Of a stretch of DNA of 64,000 nucleotides, positions 42,554 to 51,667 are shown piece after piece. Source of the stretch: DMER64 sp964600385. Lineage in GTDB: Bacteria; Bacteroidota; Bacteroidia; Bacteroidales; UBA932. Both the position numbers and the translations under genes were made by a program. The notes under the pieces are model-generated. The model was not told the origin of the DNA, made no database searches, and saw only the letters and a list, made by a program, of their open reading frames with translations. The stretch lies in the NCBI GenBank assembly GCA_964600385.1, contig CAZRJC010000009.1, positions 1 to 64,000 on the forward strand. The letters are read 5' to 3'. Within the stretch, counting starts at the first letter, position 1; the number at the start of each line of letters is the position of its first letter.

Positions 42554-43696
42554 TTACGATAAAAATCCCAGCAAAATCCCTGCCGCAACAGCAGAGCCTA
42601 TAACACCGGCTACATTCGGACCCATGGCATGCATAAGCAGGTGGTTGGTACGGTCGAACTGAAGGCCAACAATTTCTGAAACCCTGGCCGAATCAGGAAC
42701 GGCAGATACGCCGGCATTTCCAATCAGGGGATTAATCTTATTGCCTTTTTTAAGGAATAGATTGAAGAATTTCACAAATAATACGCCTGCAGTTGTTGCA
42801 ATAACAAACGATAAGGCTCCCAAAGCGAATATTTTAACAGATTCAATCTGTAAAAATTTATCGGCCTGGGTAGAGCAACCAACCGTTAATCCAATCAAGA
42901 TAGTGACTACATCAATAAGCGGACCACGTGCCGTTTCGGCCAGTCTGCGGGTTACTCCGCTTTCTTTCAGCAGGTTGCCAAAGAAGAGCATGCCCAACAG
43001 AGGAAGACCGGAAGGAACAATGAATGCGGTCATTAATAATCCGACTATGGGGAAAACCACTTTTTCCGTTTTTGAAACGGCCCGTGGTGGTTTCATTCTA
43101 ATAAGGCGTTCATTTTTTGTTGTCAGAAGTTTCATGATAGGAGGCTGGATAACCGGCACTAAAGCCATATAAGAATAAGCAGATACGGCAATGGCACCCA
43201 TCAGTTCGGGAGCAAGACGGGAGGACAGGAATATGGCCGTGGGGCCGTCTGCACCTCCGATGATCCCAATGGCTCCGGCAGCATTTGGCTCAAAACCTAT
43301 GGCGAGCGCAATGGCGTATGCTCCAAAAATTCCGAATTGGGCAGCTGCACCAATCAGAAGCAGTTTGGGACTGGATATGAGAGAAGAAAAATCAGTCATA
43401 GCTCCTATCCCCAGAAATATTAGCGGGGGATACCAACCTTTTTGTACTCCCTGGTATAAAATATTCAAAACAGAGCCTTCTTCATAAATACCTACATTCA
43501 GGCCCGGGAACAAGGGTATGTTCCCAATGATAATTCCAAATCCAATGGGGATAAGCAACAAAGGTTCCCATTCTTTAACGATGGCCATGGTAATGAATAG
43601 AATGCCTATACATATCATCAACAGGTGCTGATAGGTACAATTGGCAAACCCTGTGTATTCCCAGAATTGAACAAGATTATTGATAATGTTTTCCAT
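42554..43696 (-). CDS. mmdB: Sodium-translocating decarboxylase beta subunit
   Basis: A 380-residue membrane carboxybiotin decarboxylase that couples release of CO2 to Na+ export. It has about ten hydrophobic segments and the family motifs IGIIGGADGPTAIFLSSRLAP and GNAGVSAVPDSARVSE, which carry the Asp and Ser/Asn residues implicated in Na+ transport. It starts 1 base after the biotin carrier gene. Assignment to the methylmalonyl-CoA enzyme rests on the epimerase and carboxyltransferase upstream; the subunit is interchangeable in sequence with OadB or GcdB. Confidence 0.93.
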   Translation of the reverse strand: MENIINNLVQFWEYTGFANCTYQHLLMICIGILFITMAIVKEWEPLLLIPIGFGIIIGNIPLFPGLNVGIYEEGSVLNILYQGVQKGWYPPLIFLGIGAMTDFSSLISSPKLLLIGAAAQFGIFGAYAIALAIGFEPNAAGAIGIIGGADGPTAIFLSSRLAPELMGAIAVSAYSYMALVPVIQPPIMKLLTTKNERLIRMKPPRAVSKTEKVVFPIVGLLMTAFIVPSGLPLLGMLFFGNLLKESGVTRRLAETARGPLIDVVTILIGLTVGCSTQADKFLQIESVKIFALGALSFVIATTAGVLFVKFFNLFLKKGNKINPLIGNAGVSAVPDSARVSEIVGLQFDRTNHLLMHAMGPNVAGVIGSAVAAGILLGFLS

Positions 43697-43697
43697 A

Positions 43698-44129
43698 TTA
43701 ATTCAGTATGATCAGCGGCGCACCTTCCAATACGGAATCACCTTTATTAACTTTGATTTTGGACACAACTCCGTCTCTTTCGGCTTCAATATTGTTCTCC
43801 ATTTTCATGGCTTCAAGAACAATCAGTTTCTGTCCCGCCTTAACCGTTTCTCCTTCTTTAACACTAACTTCAAGGATAACACCTGGAAGCGGTGAGTTTA
43901 TGGTCGAAGCATTGGCAGAAGGAGTGGGAGCGGGAGATTTGGCTGCAGAGGGAGCAGCAACGCGGGGTGCCTTGGCCGGTGCTGTCTGGTTGGAGGCTTT
44001 TTTGATGGGCTGATCAATGGTAACCTTGTACGGAGTGCCGTTCACTTCTACCTCGGCCAGTGTATCTTCTATGTCGTTTACGGTAACATTATAGTTATTC
44101 CCGTTAATGATTAAATTATATTCTTTCAT
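43698..44129 (-). CDS. mmdC: Biotin carrier subunit of the decarboxylase
   Basis: A 143-residue protein. An N-terminal about 35-residue beta region is followed by an Ala/Pro/Ser-rich flexible linker (about 40-75), then the biotinyl domain with the biotin-accepting Lys in EAMKMEN and the hairpin INSPLPGVILEVSVKEGE. It moves the carboxyl group between the carboxyltransferase and the membrane beta subunit. Confidence 0.93.
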   Translation of the reverse strand: MKEYNLIINGNNYNVTVNDIEDTLAEVEVNGTPYKVTIDQPIKKASNQTAPAKAPRVAAPSAAKSPAPTPSANASTINSPLPGVILEVSVKEGETVKAGQKLIVLEAMKMENNIEAERDGVVSKIKVNKGDSVLEGAPLIILN

Positions 44130-44148
44130 GAGTATAGTTTTTCTGTGA

Positions 44149-45066
44149 TTATCTCTTTTTTATGTTAGGCACCTGACGGAACATCTGGTACTTGGCACTC
44201 CATGGAGAATAGTCACGCCTTATCTTATCTATAGTAAGGATAGTATTTTCCACATCGTGTATTTCGTTTTCATTGGCATAAAGGAACAGTGCCGTGGCAA
44301 TGGCAGCATATTCTTCACCGGATGTCTCAGCTATGGAGACTTTTGTGCTTTGATAATGTGTGTCAGATTTTTTCTGAAGCGCATGGATAGATAAATTTCC
44401 GATACCTTTGAAAGCCAGGTATAAGAGTACTAATGCAGAGAAAACCACAGACATGGCCATGATAGCCATTATCCATCCGTATGGGTCTGTGTTTTTCATA
44501 CGATCGCTTTTAGTCAGCCCGTCCAGTGAATAATTGTTTGTACTTGGCGAGGTCCGTTTCATTACAGACCATCCTTCGTTATTGGATTCGGGTCCATATG
44601 AACCTATTCCGTCCATAAAACGTCCGTAAGACTGGTTAGGTTCAAGGTCGGCCGGAATACTCACCTGATCAATAATGGTACGGCCGTCATTGGCTGTCAG
44701 AATAAGGTATTCAGAACCTTCCAGTTTGAAATTCACGTGAAATGTTCCCCTGTATGCCTGGTCATCTGCCCAGAATATAATGTGCTGGCGGGGTTTAATA
44801 GCTGTGAGAATATCACCACGGGGTATACAGTATTTTTTCAGATTGTCAGGATCGTTACTAAGGTAACAACCTCCAATGTCAGCTGTTCCATAACCTGAAT
44901 TGAATACTTCAAACCAGGCATTATGCTGTCCGAAATCATCCTGAAAATCATCTGTATTGATTACCAGGAATTCATTCAGTCGCAGGTCACCCTTGCTTTG
45001 GGCAAAACCGGGAACAAGAAAAGACACAAAAACCCCAACAAGTATGATTTTATAAAAAGACTTCAT
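44149..45066 (-). CDS. Lamin-tail domain fused to OadG-like decarboxylase gamma subunit
   Basis: A 305-residue protein. Signal peptide to about residue 22, then a lamin-tail-like beta domain (LRLNEFLVINTDDFQDDFG, AWFEVFNSGYGTADIGGCYL, SNNEGWSVMKRTSPSTNN) in the periplasm, one transmembrane segment at about 197-220 (WIMAIMAMSVVFSALVLLYL), and a cytoplasmic tail with the helix AAIATALFLYANENEIHD common to OadG-type gamma chains. Typical gamma subunits have only about 80-150 residues and no extracellular domain. The position between carboxyltransferase and biotin carrier supports a gamma role. Confidence 0.83.
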   Translation of the reverse strand: MKSFYKIILVGVFVSFLVPGFAQSKGDLRLNEFLVINTDDFQDDFGQHNAWFEVFNSGYGTADIGGCYLSNDPDNLKKYCIPRGDILTAIKPRQHIIFWADDQAYRGTFHVNFKLEGSEYLILTANDGRTIIDQVSIPADLEPNQSYGRFMDGIGSYGPESNNEGWSVMKRTSPSTNNYSLDGLTKSDRMKNTDPYGWIMAIMAMSVVFSALVLLYLAFKGIGNLSIHALQKKSDTHYQSTKVSIAETSGEEYAAIATALFLYANENEIHDVENTILTIDKIRRDYSPWSAKYQMFRQVPNIKKR

Positions 45067-45078
45067 ATCGTAAAGGGA

Positions 45079-46632
45079 TTATAAAGGAAGGTTATCGTGT
45101 TTTTTAGGTGGATTGCTCGTTTTCTTAGTAGAAAGCAGTTGCAGGGACCGGATGATCCTGAACCGGGTGTTACGGGGTTCAATCACGTCATCTATATAGC
45201 CGTATTTGGCTGCATTGTATGGATTGGCAAACATATCACGGTATTCTTTTTCTTTTTCAGCCACAAACAGGGCCTGATCTTCAGCTTGTGCCATTTCCTT
45301 ACTAAAGAGGACTTCAATGGCTCCTGAAGGTCCCATGACGGCGATTTCTGCAGAAGGCCATGCATAATTGATGTCACTGCGCAGGTGTTTGGAACTCATG
45401 ACAATATAAGCCCCACCGTATGCTTTGCGCAGAATAACGGTAATTTTGGGAACGGTAGCTTCTCCGTAAGCATAGAGCAGCTTTGCTCCGTGTAATATAA
45501 CACCGCCATACTCCTGCTGGGTTCCGGGCAGGAAGCCGGGTACGTCAACAAGGGTTACCAGGGGAATGTTGAAAGCATCGCAGAAACGTACAAAGCGAGC
45601 AGCTTTGCGCGAAGCGTTGCAATCCAGAACTCCGGCCAGTACGCGGGGTTGATTGGCTACAATACCAACGGAAGATCCGTTAAAACGGGCAAAACCTACA
45701 ATAATATTGGTGGCATAATCTTTATGTACTTCCAGGAACTGTCCGTCGTCAACAATGGCGTGGATGATTTCGTACATATTGTAAGGTTTGTTCGGGCTGT
45801 CGGGAATAATTTCGTTCAGAAAATCGTCCAACCGGTCAATGGGATCTGAACATTCCATTCTGGGAGGTTCTTCCATATTGTTCTGAGGAATATAGCTCAG
45901 CAGGTTGCGAATAAGTTCAACTCCTTCTTCTTCAGTATCAACTGCAAAATGAGCCACTCCGCTTTTGGAAGCATGTACGCTGGCACCTCCGAGTTCTTCC
46001 TGGGTTACGTCTTCTCCGGTAACTGTCTTTACCACCTTTGGCCCGGTAAGGAACATATAGCTCGAACCCTTCATCATGATATTAAAATCGGTCAGAGCAG
46101 GAGAATAAACGGCTCCGCCTGCGCAAGGCCCAAAAAGAGCCGAGATCTGGGGAACAACACCCGATGCCAGAATGTTATTCTGGAAGATATTCCCGTAGCC
46201 TGCCAGTGCACTTACACCTTCCTGGATTCTGGCGCCGCCCGAGTCATTGATTCCAATAACGGGAGCTCCTACCTTCATGGCCTGTTCCATCACTTTGCAG
46301 ATCTTAAGAGACATGGTTTCGGACAATGAACCTCCGAAAACCGTAAAGTCCTGTGCATAAACATATACCAGGCGTCCGTCTATGGTGCCGTATCCGGTTA
46401 CCACTCCGTCACCCAGAATTGAGTTGTCCTGCATATTGAAATTGGTGCAGCGATGGGTTACAAACATATCAAATTCTTCAAAACTGCCTTCGTCAAGCAG
46501 CATGGCGATGCGTTCACGTGCCGTACATTTTCCTTTGGCATGCTGTGCATCAATGCGTTTTTGTCCTCCTCCCAAACGGGCTTTCTCACGGAGTTGTGTT
46601 AACGCTTTCACTTGTTCCAGTTGGTTGCTCAT
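45079..46632 (-). CDS. mmdA: Methylmalonyl-CoA decarboxylase carboxyltransferase (alpha) subunit
   Basis: A 517-residue crotonase-fold carboxyltransferase that moves CO2 from methylmalonyl-CoA to biotin. Oxyanion-hole glycines are in INDSGGARIQEGVSALAGYG and CAGGAVYSPAL in the first half and in DVPGFLPGTQQEYGG and RKAYGGAYIVMSS in the second half. Reverse use as propionyl-CoA carboxylase is excluded as the main role by the adjacent Na+ pump subunits. It lies 20 bases after the epimerase. Confidence 0.92.
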   Translation of the reverse strand: MSNQLEQVKALTQLREKARLGGGQKRIDAQHAKGKCTARERIAMLLDEGSFEEFDMFVTHRCTNFNMQDNSILGDGVVTGYGTIDGRLVYVYAQDFTVFGGSLSETMSLKICKVMEQAMKVGAPVIGINDSGGARIQEGVSALAGYGNIFQNNILASGVVPQISALFGPCAGGAVYSPALTDFNIMMKGSSYMFLTGPKVVKTVTGEDVTQEELGGASVHASKSGVAHFAVDTEEEGVELIRNLLSYIPQNNMEEPPRMECSDPIDRLDDFLNEIIPDSPNKPYNMYEIIHAIVDDGQFLEVHKDYATNIIVGFARFNGSSVGIVANQPRVLAGVLDCNASRKAARFVRFCDAFNIPLVTLVDVPGFLPGTQQEYGGVILHGAKLLYAYGEATVPKITVILRKAYGGAYIVMSSKHLRSDINYAWPSAEIAVMGPSGAIEVLFSKEMAQAEDQALFVAEKEKEYRDMFANPYNAAKYGYIDDVIEPRNTRFRIIRSLQLLSTKKTSNPPKKHDNLPL

Positions 46633-46652
46633 GGTTATGATTGTGTATAATG

Positions 46653-47063
46653 TTATACTTTTGGTTTCTCACATAATTCTGTTAATACACCCAAGGTGCT
46701 TTTCGGATGAAGGAAAGCGATATTCAAACCTTCGGCTCCTTTGCGGGGAGATTTGTCTATAAGACGTATTTCATTGGAAGAAAGCTCATCCAATTGTTCC
46801 TGCAATCCTTCGGTGGCAAAAGCCATATGATGCACCCCTTCTCCCTTGTTTTCTATAAATTTGCCGACAGGGCCTTCAGGGTCTGTACTTTCCAGAAGTT
46901 CAATTTTTGTCTGACCAACCATAAAGAAAGCGGTTCTGACTTTTTGTTCGGGAACTTCTTCTATGGCATAGCAGGTAAGTCCGAGTTTTTTCTCATAGAA
47001 CGCTATGGCCTCATCAAGCGACTTGACAGCAATTCCTATGTGCTCGATGTATTTTATATTCAT
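46653..47063 (-). CDS. mce: Methylmalonyl-CoA epimerase
   Basis: A 136-residue vicinal-oxygen-chelate protein that interconverts (R)- and (S)-methylmalonyl-CoA. Metal ligands are seen as His in IEHIGIAV, the Glu/Gln region TKIELLEST and His in EGVHHMAFAT, with the last Glu near the C-terminus (LTELCE). It is the first gene of the decarboxylase/V-ATPase run and supplies the isomer needed for decarboxylation to propionyl-CoA. Confidence 0.94.
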   Translation of the reverse strand: MNIKYIEHIGIAVKSLDEAIAFYEKKLGLTCYAIEEVPEQKVRTAFFMVGQTKIELLESTDPEGPVGKFIENKGEGVHHMAFATEGLQEQLDELSSNEIRLIDKSPRKGAEGLNIAFLHPKSTLGVLTELCEKPKV

Positions 47064-47110
47064 AGAGATACGTTAAATAATTATAAGTGCAACATAAAAA
47101 TAATATCCGG

Positions 47111-47118
47111 CAAAAGTA
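47111..47118 (-). promoter_or_regulatory. -7 promoter box for the mce to glmM run
   Basis: The minus strand reads TACTTTTG, fitting TAnnTTTG, 47 bases upstream of the mce ATG. I found no other clear box until rpmE2, so it may drive up to 13 genes. Confidence 0.6.
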
Positions 47119-47158
47119 CTAAATTTATCCGAAACGAATAACTTTTTAAGAGTTTCTT

Positions 47159-47166
47159 TAACTTTG
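47159..47166 (+). promoter_or_regulatory. -7 promoter box for the LtaS-like gene
   Basis: TAACTTTG fits TAnnTTTG. It ends at 47166, which rules out a start at the TTG at 47164 and sets the start at ATG 47176, giving a leader of only a few bases. Confidence 0.6.
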
Positions 47167-47175
47167 TACTCCGTT

Positions 47176-49050
47176 ATGGAGAGCATTTACAAACCAAGGA
47201 ACTTTACTGGAACCCAATACTTGCTTAAACTGGCAGTGCGGTTATCAATCGTGTTTATTTTCTATCTTTTGAGCCGTCTGGCTTTTTTTCTTTATAACAG
47301 CTATTTGTTCCCCGAAACAACCTGGTCAGATATGCTGACTTTTTACAGAGGAGGCATTCGTTTTGACCTGGCAGCTTTGTTCTATCTGAACATTATCTAT
47401 CTTTTTTTCGCTCTCATACCCTTTCCTTTTGTTTTTTCAAAGGGATATCAACTGTTTCTCAAAATTTTGTTTGTGGTATTCAATGCCGCGGGCTTCATGG
47501 GACAACTTTTCGACTTCATCTATTTCAGAACCACCGTCAGACGAAACGATTTCTCTTTTTTCAATGAGTTCTCAGATAATATTATGGTAGGCAAACTTTT
47601 TTTTAAAAGTTTGCAACAATACAGTATCTTTTTTATTGTCTGGCTGTTGCTTGTGTTTTTGCTGGTATTGGTGTATGGCAGAAGAAAATATCCTTCAAGG
47701 CCGGCCTTTACTGTTACGTTCTTTTTTTCTCGTCTGCTCATTCTCTGTATCACTTTACTCCTGTCTGTGGCTGCCATCAGGGGAGGAATCGACCGCACTA
47801 CCCGTCCCATTACTTTAAGCAATGCTTCTGAATATGTTAAGCGTCCTGTAGAAACGGCACTGGTTTTAAACACTCCGTTTTGTGTTATACGGACAATTGG
47901 AAAACCGTCGCTCGATAAACTGGAGTATTTCAAATCAGATGAAGAGCTTGAACAGGTGTATTCGCCTGTGCATTTTAATGATCGGGAGAATATTGCGGAC
48001 ACAGTAGCAGAAAGCCTGAGACCGAATGTTGTTGTAATTATTCTCGAAAGTTTTTCCAAAGAATATTCTGCCTGTCTTAATCAGGGTTATAAATCCTATG
48101 TTCCTTTTCTGGATTCTCTGATGTCTTGTTCACTAACCTGTACGCGAGCATATGCCAACGGGCGCAAATCGGTTGATGCATTACCTTCGGTACTGGGCAG
48201 TATCCCGAGCCTCGAACAGCCTTTTGCCCTTACTCCCTATGCACTCAACAAAATGGAGGGTTTGGGAAAAGCTCTGGAAAAGTGGGGATACCATACTTCG
48301 TTTTTTCACGGCGCGCCAAACGGATCCATGGGATTGAACGCAATGGCCCGCAGCTATGGTTTTACTGAATATTACGGAAAAGACGAGTTTAATGATAACG
48401 CTCAGTTTGACGGTTACTGGGGCATTTGGGATGAACCGTTCCTTCAGTTTTTTGCCCGTACACTAAATACTTTCAAGCAACCCTTTGCATCGGCTGTCTT
48501 TACGTTATCGTCGCATCATCCGTTTGTGATTCCACAAAGTTACGAAGGCGTTTTCCCAAAAGGAAAATTGCCCATCCATCAATGCATAGGCTATGCAGAC
48601 CATGCCCTTCAACAGTTCTTCCTTACGGCCCGGACCATGCCCTGGTTTTCCAATACACTTTTCGTGCTCTGTGCAGATCACGGTGCCTATTCGCTTCTTA
48701 ATAAGGAATACCAGACAGATACCGGCAGTATGGCCATTCCGGTTATCTATTATGATGCAAGAAAAGAGAACGATTCAACTTATGTAAAGGGAATCCGTTA
48801 CGAAGAATATACGCAGCAGATTGATATTATGCCTACCGTACTCGATATTATAGACTATCCTTACGGATATTTTGCATTTGGCAGAAGTATCCTCGATACG
48901 ACATCTGTTCCTTTTGTGGTGAATTACCCCAATTCTGTTGAGCTTCTCAGGGATGCAAAAGAAAAAGAGCCCTCGAATGAGCTCTTTATTAAAGCGTTCC
49001 GCCAACAATACAACAACAGGCTTATTGATGACAGAATGATGGTCGAATGA
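47176..49050 (+). CDS. LtaS-like membrane sulfatase-fold phosphotransferase
   Basis: A 624-residue alkaline-phosphatase-superfamily enzyme. About five hydrophobic segments occupy the first 210 residues, then the large periplasmic domain begins with NVVVIILESFSKEY (metal Glu). The nucleophile region is NGRKSVDALPSVLGS, the substrate loop FFHGAPNGSMGLNAMARSYGF and the metal end LCADHGAYS. Lipoteichoic acid is not expected in this phylum, so a phosphoglycerol or phosphoethanolamine transfer to lipid A or glycans is more likely. The substrate is uncertain. It ends at the yebC stop with no gap. Confidence 0.85.
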   Translation: MESIYKPRNFTGTQYLLKLAVRLSIVFIFYLLSRLAFFLYNSYLFPETTWSDMLTFYRGGIRFDLAALFYLNIIYLFFALIPFPFVFSKGYQLFLKILFVVFNAAGFMGQLFDFIYFRTTVRRNDFSFFNEFSDNIMVGKLFFKSLQQYSIFFIVWLLLVFLLVLVYGRRKYPSRPAFTVTFFFSRLLILCITLLLSVAAIRGGIDRTTRPITLSNASEYVKRPVETALVLNTPFCVIRTIGKPSLDKLEYFKSDEELEQVYSPVHFNDRENIADTVAESLRPNVVVIILESFSKEYSACLNQGYKSYVPFLDSLMSCSLTCTRAYANGRKSVDALPSVLGSIPSLEQPFALTPYALNKMEGLGKALEKWGYHTSFFHGAPNGSMGLNAMARSYGFTEYYGKDEFNDNAQFDGYWGIWDEPFLQFFARTLNTFKQPFASAVFTLSSHHPFVIPQSYEGVFPKGKLPIHQCIGYADHALQQFFLTARTMPWFSNTLFVLCADHGAYSLLNKEYQTDTGSMAIPVIYYDARKENDSTYVKGIRYEEYTQQIDIMPTVLDIIDYPYGYFAFGRSILDTTSVPFVVNYPNSVELLRDAKEKEPSNELFIKAFRQQYNNRLIDDRMMVE

Positions 49051-49764
49051 TCAGGCCATATTGGTATAAACGTTCTGTACGTCGTCGTCTTCCTCAATTC
49101 GGTCAAGCAGCTTTTCGATATCGGCCTTGTCTTCAGGACTCAGTTCCTTAAGTTCCCCGTTCACGATACGGTCAAATCCGCCGCTTATGAGTTCCAGCCC
49201 TTTTTCCTCTATGTATTTTTGTATGGCACCGTACGATTCAAAAGTTCCGTAAATTAAAATTTCATCTTCTTCCTGGAAGACCTCTTCACCTCCTAAATCA
49301 ATCAGATCAAGTTCCAGTTCTTCGAGATCAATAGAAGGTTTGGATTTGATTTTGAAAATAGTTTTATGGTCGAACATGAATTCAACGCTGCCCGAAGTGC
49401 CCAGGTTGCCGCCACTTTTATTGAAATAGGAACGTAGATTCGCTACTGTACGGGTAGTATTGTCTGTTGCGGTTTCCACAAGAATGGCAACACCGTGAGG
49501 CCCGTAACCTTCGTAAACTACTTCTTTGTAATCTCCCTTATCTTTTTCATCGGCACGCTTGATGGCTCTTTCAATATTGTCCTTGGGCATATTTTCAGAG
49601 CGGGCGGTCTGTACGATAGCACGTAATCTGGGATTGTTTTCAGGATCTGTACCGCCTTGTTTGGCGGCAATGGTCAGTTCCTTGCCCAGCCTGGTGAATG
49701 TCCGGGACATATTGCCCCATCGTTTCAGCTTGCGTGCTTTTCTGTATTCAAATGCTCTTCCCAT
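49051..49764 (-). CDS. yebC: YebC/PmpR family protein
   Basis: A 237-residue protein of the YebC family, classed as transcriptional regulators and, by recent work, as ribosome-associated factors that help translate proline-rich stretches. Diagnostic stretches are AFEYRKARKLKRWGNMSRTF at the start, NPRLRAIVQTARSENMPKDN, YEGYGPHGVAILVE and NKSGGNLGTSGSVEFMF. Length is typical. It follows the small TPR gene after 18 bases. Confidence 0.93.
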   Translation of the reverse strand: MGRAFEYRKARKLKRWGNMSRTFTRLGKELTIAAKQGGTDPENNPRLRAIVQTARSENMPKDNIERAIKRADEKDKGDYKEVVYEGYGPHGVAILVETATDNTTRTVANLRSYFNKSGGNLGTSGSVEFMFDHKTIFKIKSKPSIDLEELELDLIDLGGEEVFQEEDEILIYGTFESYGAIQKYIEEKGLELISGGFDRIVNGELKELSPEDKADIEKLLDRIEEDDDVQNVYTNMA

Positions 49765-49782
49765 ATATTATACTGATAACTG

Positions 49783-50469
49783 TTATTCCGAAACTTCCAG
49801 ACGGCTTATATATTTATCAATATCGTACCCTTCAATGCTTTGAGGATATTTATTTTTGATAAGCCTGTACATTTCAAGTGCTTTGGCTTTATTGTCAAGT
49901 TCTTCGTAAATGATACCTGCTTTTTTGTAGTAGGTTGCCGAGTAAGCATTGTCTTTGTATTCTGCGGCTTTAAGGTAATAGGAAAGACCGCTCTGAAGAT
50001 CTCCTGAGCCAACGTATGCGTCACCAATGTTGCAATAGGCACGTGCCTGTATGATCTCGTCGTTTGCGTTGTATTTCTTAAGATAGTTGATGGCTTCCTG
50101 ATAATTGCCAAGTTGCAATTCAGATACTCCTGCATAGAAATAGACCACCTTTCCCGGAAGTGTTTTGTACTCGTCAATAATGTCCTTAAAACCCATATTG
50201 TTGCCATCGCCGTTCAAAGCCAGATTAAACGAATCTGCCCTGAAGTAGCTTTCTGCCGGAAAAAGTTGAGCAAGCGCCTCCTGTTTACGGGGTTCACGGA
50301 TAAGTTTCATATAAGCGAAGCCGCCCCCAAGGATTACAACAATCGCAATTGCCGAAATTAAAAGATGCTTTTTGTATTTAGCCAGAAATTCTTCTGTCTT
50401 TCCTAATGCCTGGGCAACTGCTGCAGGTTCTTCGCTTTTGGTTTTCTTTTCTGTGTTCTTTTTTGCCAT
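49783..50469 (-). CDS. Membrane-anchored TPR protein
   Basis: A 228-residue protein with a cytoplasmic Lys/Glu-rich N-terminus, one transmembrane helix at about 38-58 (LLISAIAIVVILGGGFAYM) and a periplasmic TPR domain (YFYAGVSELQLGNYQEAINYL, YCNIGDAYVGSGDLQSGLSY, YKKAGIIYEELDNKAKALEM). The start at 50469 is chosen because the -7 box at 50490-50497 lies downstream of the more upstream ATG. The layout resembles YfgM-type proteins that accompany the secretion machinery, but this is inference. Confidence 0.82.
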   Translation of the reverse strand: MAKKNTEKKTKSEEPAAVAQALGKTEEFLAKYKKHLLISAIAIVVILGGGFAYMKLIREPRKQEALAQLFPAESYFRADSFNLALNGDGNNMGFKDIIDEYKTLPGKVVYFYAGVSELQLGNYQEAINYLKKYNANDEIIQARAYCNIGDAYVGSGDLQSGLSYYLKAAEYKDNAYSATYYKKAGIIYEELDNKAKALEMYRLIKNKYPQSIEGYDIDKYISRLEVSE

Positions 50470-50489
50470 ACGTCTTAATTTTGAGGCGG

Positions 50490-50497
50490 CAAATATA
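50490..50497 (-). promoter_or_regulatory. -7 promoter box for TPR-yebC
   Basis: The minus strand reads TATATTTG. It overlaps the region upstream of the chosen start (50469) and excludes the ATG at 50502. Confidence 0.6.
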
Positions 50498-50509
50498 CGC
50501 AATTTTTGC

Positions 50510-50517
50510 TATGTTTG
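50510..50517 (+). promoter_or_regulatory. -7 promoter box for the recF operon
   Basis: TATGTTTG fits TAnnTTTG, 22 bases before the recF ATG at 50540, back to back with the box for the TPR gene. Confidence 0.6.
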
Positions 50518-50539
50518 CATACATATTTTATGAATCCTT

Positions 50540-51667
50540 ATGTATTTAAGCCGTTTATTGATATCTCATTTTAAAAACATTGAAAATACATCGCTCGGTT
50601 TCTCTTCAAAAATCAATGTTTTATACGGAGATAACGGCGAGGGCAAGACAAATCTTCTTGATGCCATATATTATCTTAGTGTATGCAAGAGTTTCTTTTC
50701 CGTCCCGGACAGAGAAATAATTATGCATTCCTGCGATCTTTCAACACTATACGGTGAATACTCGATGGATTCGGGTTTGACCGAGAAAATTTCCTGTTCA
50801 CTGACCCGTCAGGGAGAGAAGCTTTTCAAAAGAAATGGAAAGAATTATGATCGTCTTTCAACGCATGTTGGACTGATACCGGTAGTGATGGTTTCACCGC
50901 AGGATACTTCACTTGTTTTCGGAGCCGGTGACGAGCGGCGCAGGTATATGAATTTCCTCTTATCCCAGACAGATCCGGGGTATTTACAAACGGTCCTTGA
51001 ATACAAGAAGTGGCTGTTTCAAAGAAACAGGGTACTCAAGACAGATACAGCCGGATCGGGTGTACTGGAGGCAATAGACGCAGGGCTGTGTCAAAGAGGC
51101 GATGAAATCCATGCCCGGAGAGCAGAACTGTGCCGTCTGCTGCATCCGTATGTGGTTGAATTTTACAGCCAGCTTTCCGGAAATAAAGAACAGATAGATC
51201 TCAGTTACGAATCGGATCTGAATAAAGACACCATGGCTGCTCTGCTAAAGAAAAGCGAACAGAAGGACAGGGCTCTTCAATACACAACTGTTGGAGTGCA
51301 ACGCGATGACGTGCTTTTTTCACTGAACGGTTATCCTCTGAAAGTATGCGGTTCCCAGGGACAGCAGAAAACGTTCCTGCTGGCACTCAAACTGGCTCAG
51401 TTCGCACTTATCCGTCAGCTTAAGGGAATGGCTCCCATACTGCTTCTGGACGATGTCTTTGATAAGCTCGATGCCCAAAGAGTCTCTTTTTTACTTCGCC
51501 TGGTAGTCAGAGATCATTTTGGACAAATATTTCTTACCGATAGTAATAAGGTTCGTCTTGAAGAGACACTCAGTGCCATTGGGGGAGATCATTGTTATTA
51601 CCACGTCAGGGAGGGCGTATTTACAAATGAAAAGACAGGAAACCAGAACGTTACAGGATGTTCTTGA
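50540..51667 (+). CDS. recF: DNA replication and repair protein RecF
   Basis: A 375-residue SMC-like ATPase that loads RecA at gaps with RecO and RecR. Walker A is YGDNGEGKTNLLDAIYYLS, the signature region GSQGQQKTFLLALKLA and Walker B ILLLDDVFDKLD. Length is typical. The next gene, a DUF721 protein, begins inside the recF end. Confidence 0.95.
   Translation: MYLSRLLISHFKNIENTSLGFSSKINVLYGDNGEGKTNLLDAIYYLSVCKSFFSVPDREIIMHSCDLSTLYGEYSMDSGLTEKISCSLTRQGEKLFKRNGKNYDRLSTHVGLIPVVMVSPQDTSLVFGAGDERRRYMNFLLSQTDPGYLQTVLEYKKWLFQRNRVLKTDTAGSGVLEAIDAGLCQRGDEIHARRAELCRLLHPYVVEFYSQLSGNKEQIDLSYESDLNKDTMAALLKKSEQKDRALQYTTVGVQRDDVLFSLNGYPLKVCGSQGQQKTFLLALKLAQFALIRQLKGMAPILLLDDVFDKLDAQRVSFLLRLVVRDHFGQIFLTDSNKVRLEETLSAIGGDHCYYHVREGVFTNEKTGNQNVTGCS

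Noticed and set aside
47164..47175. TTG at 47164 as start of the LtaS-like gene
   Set aside because: It lies inside the -7 promoter box; the ATG at 47176 is the plausible start.
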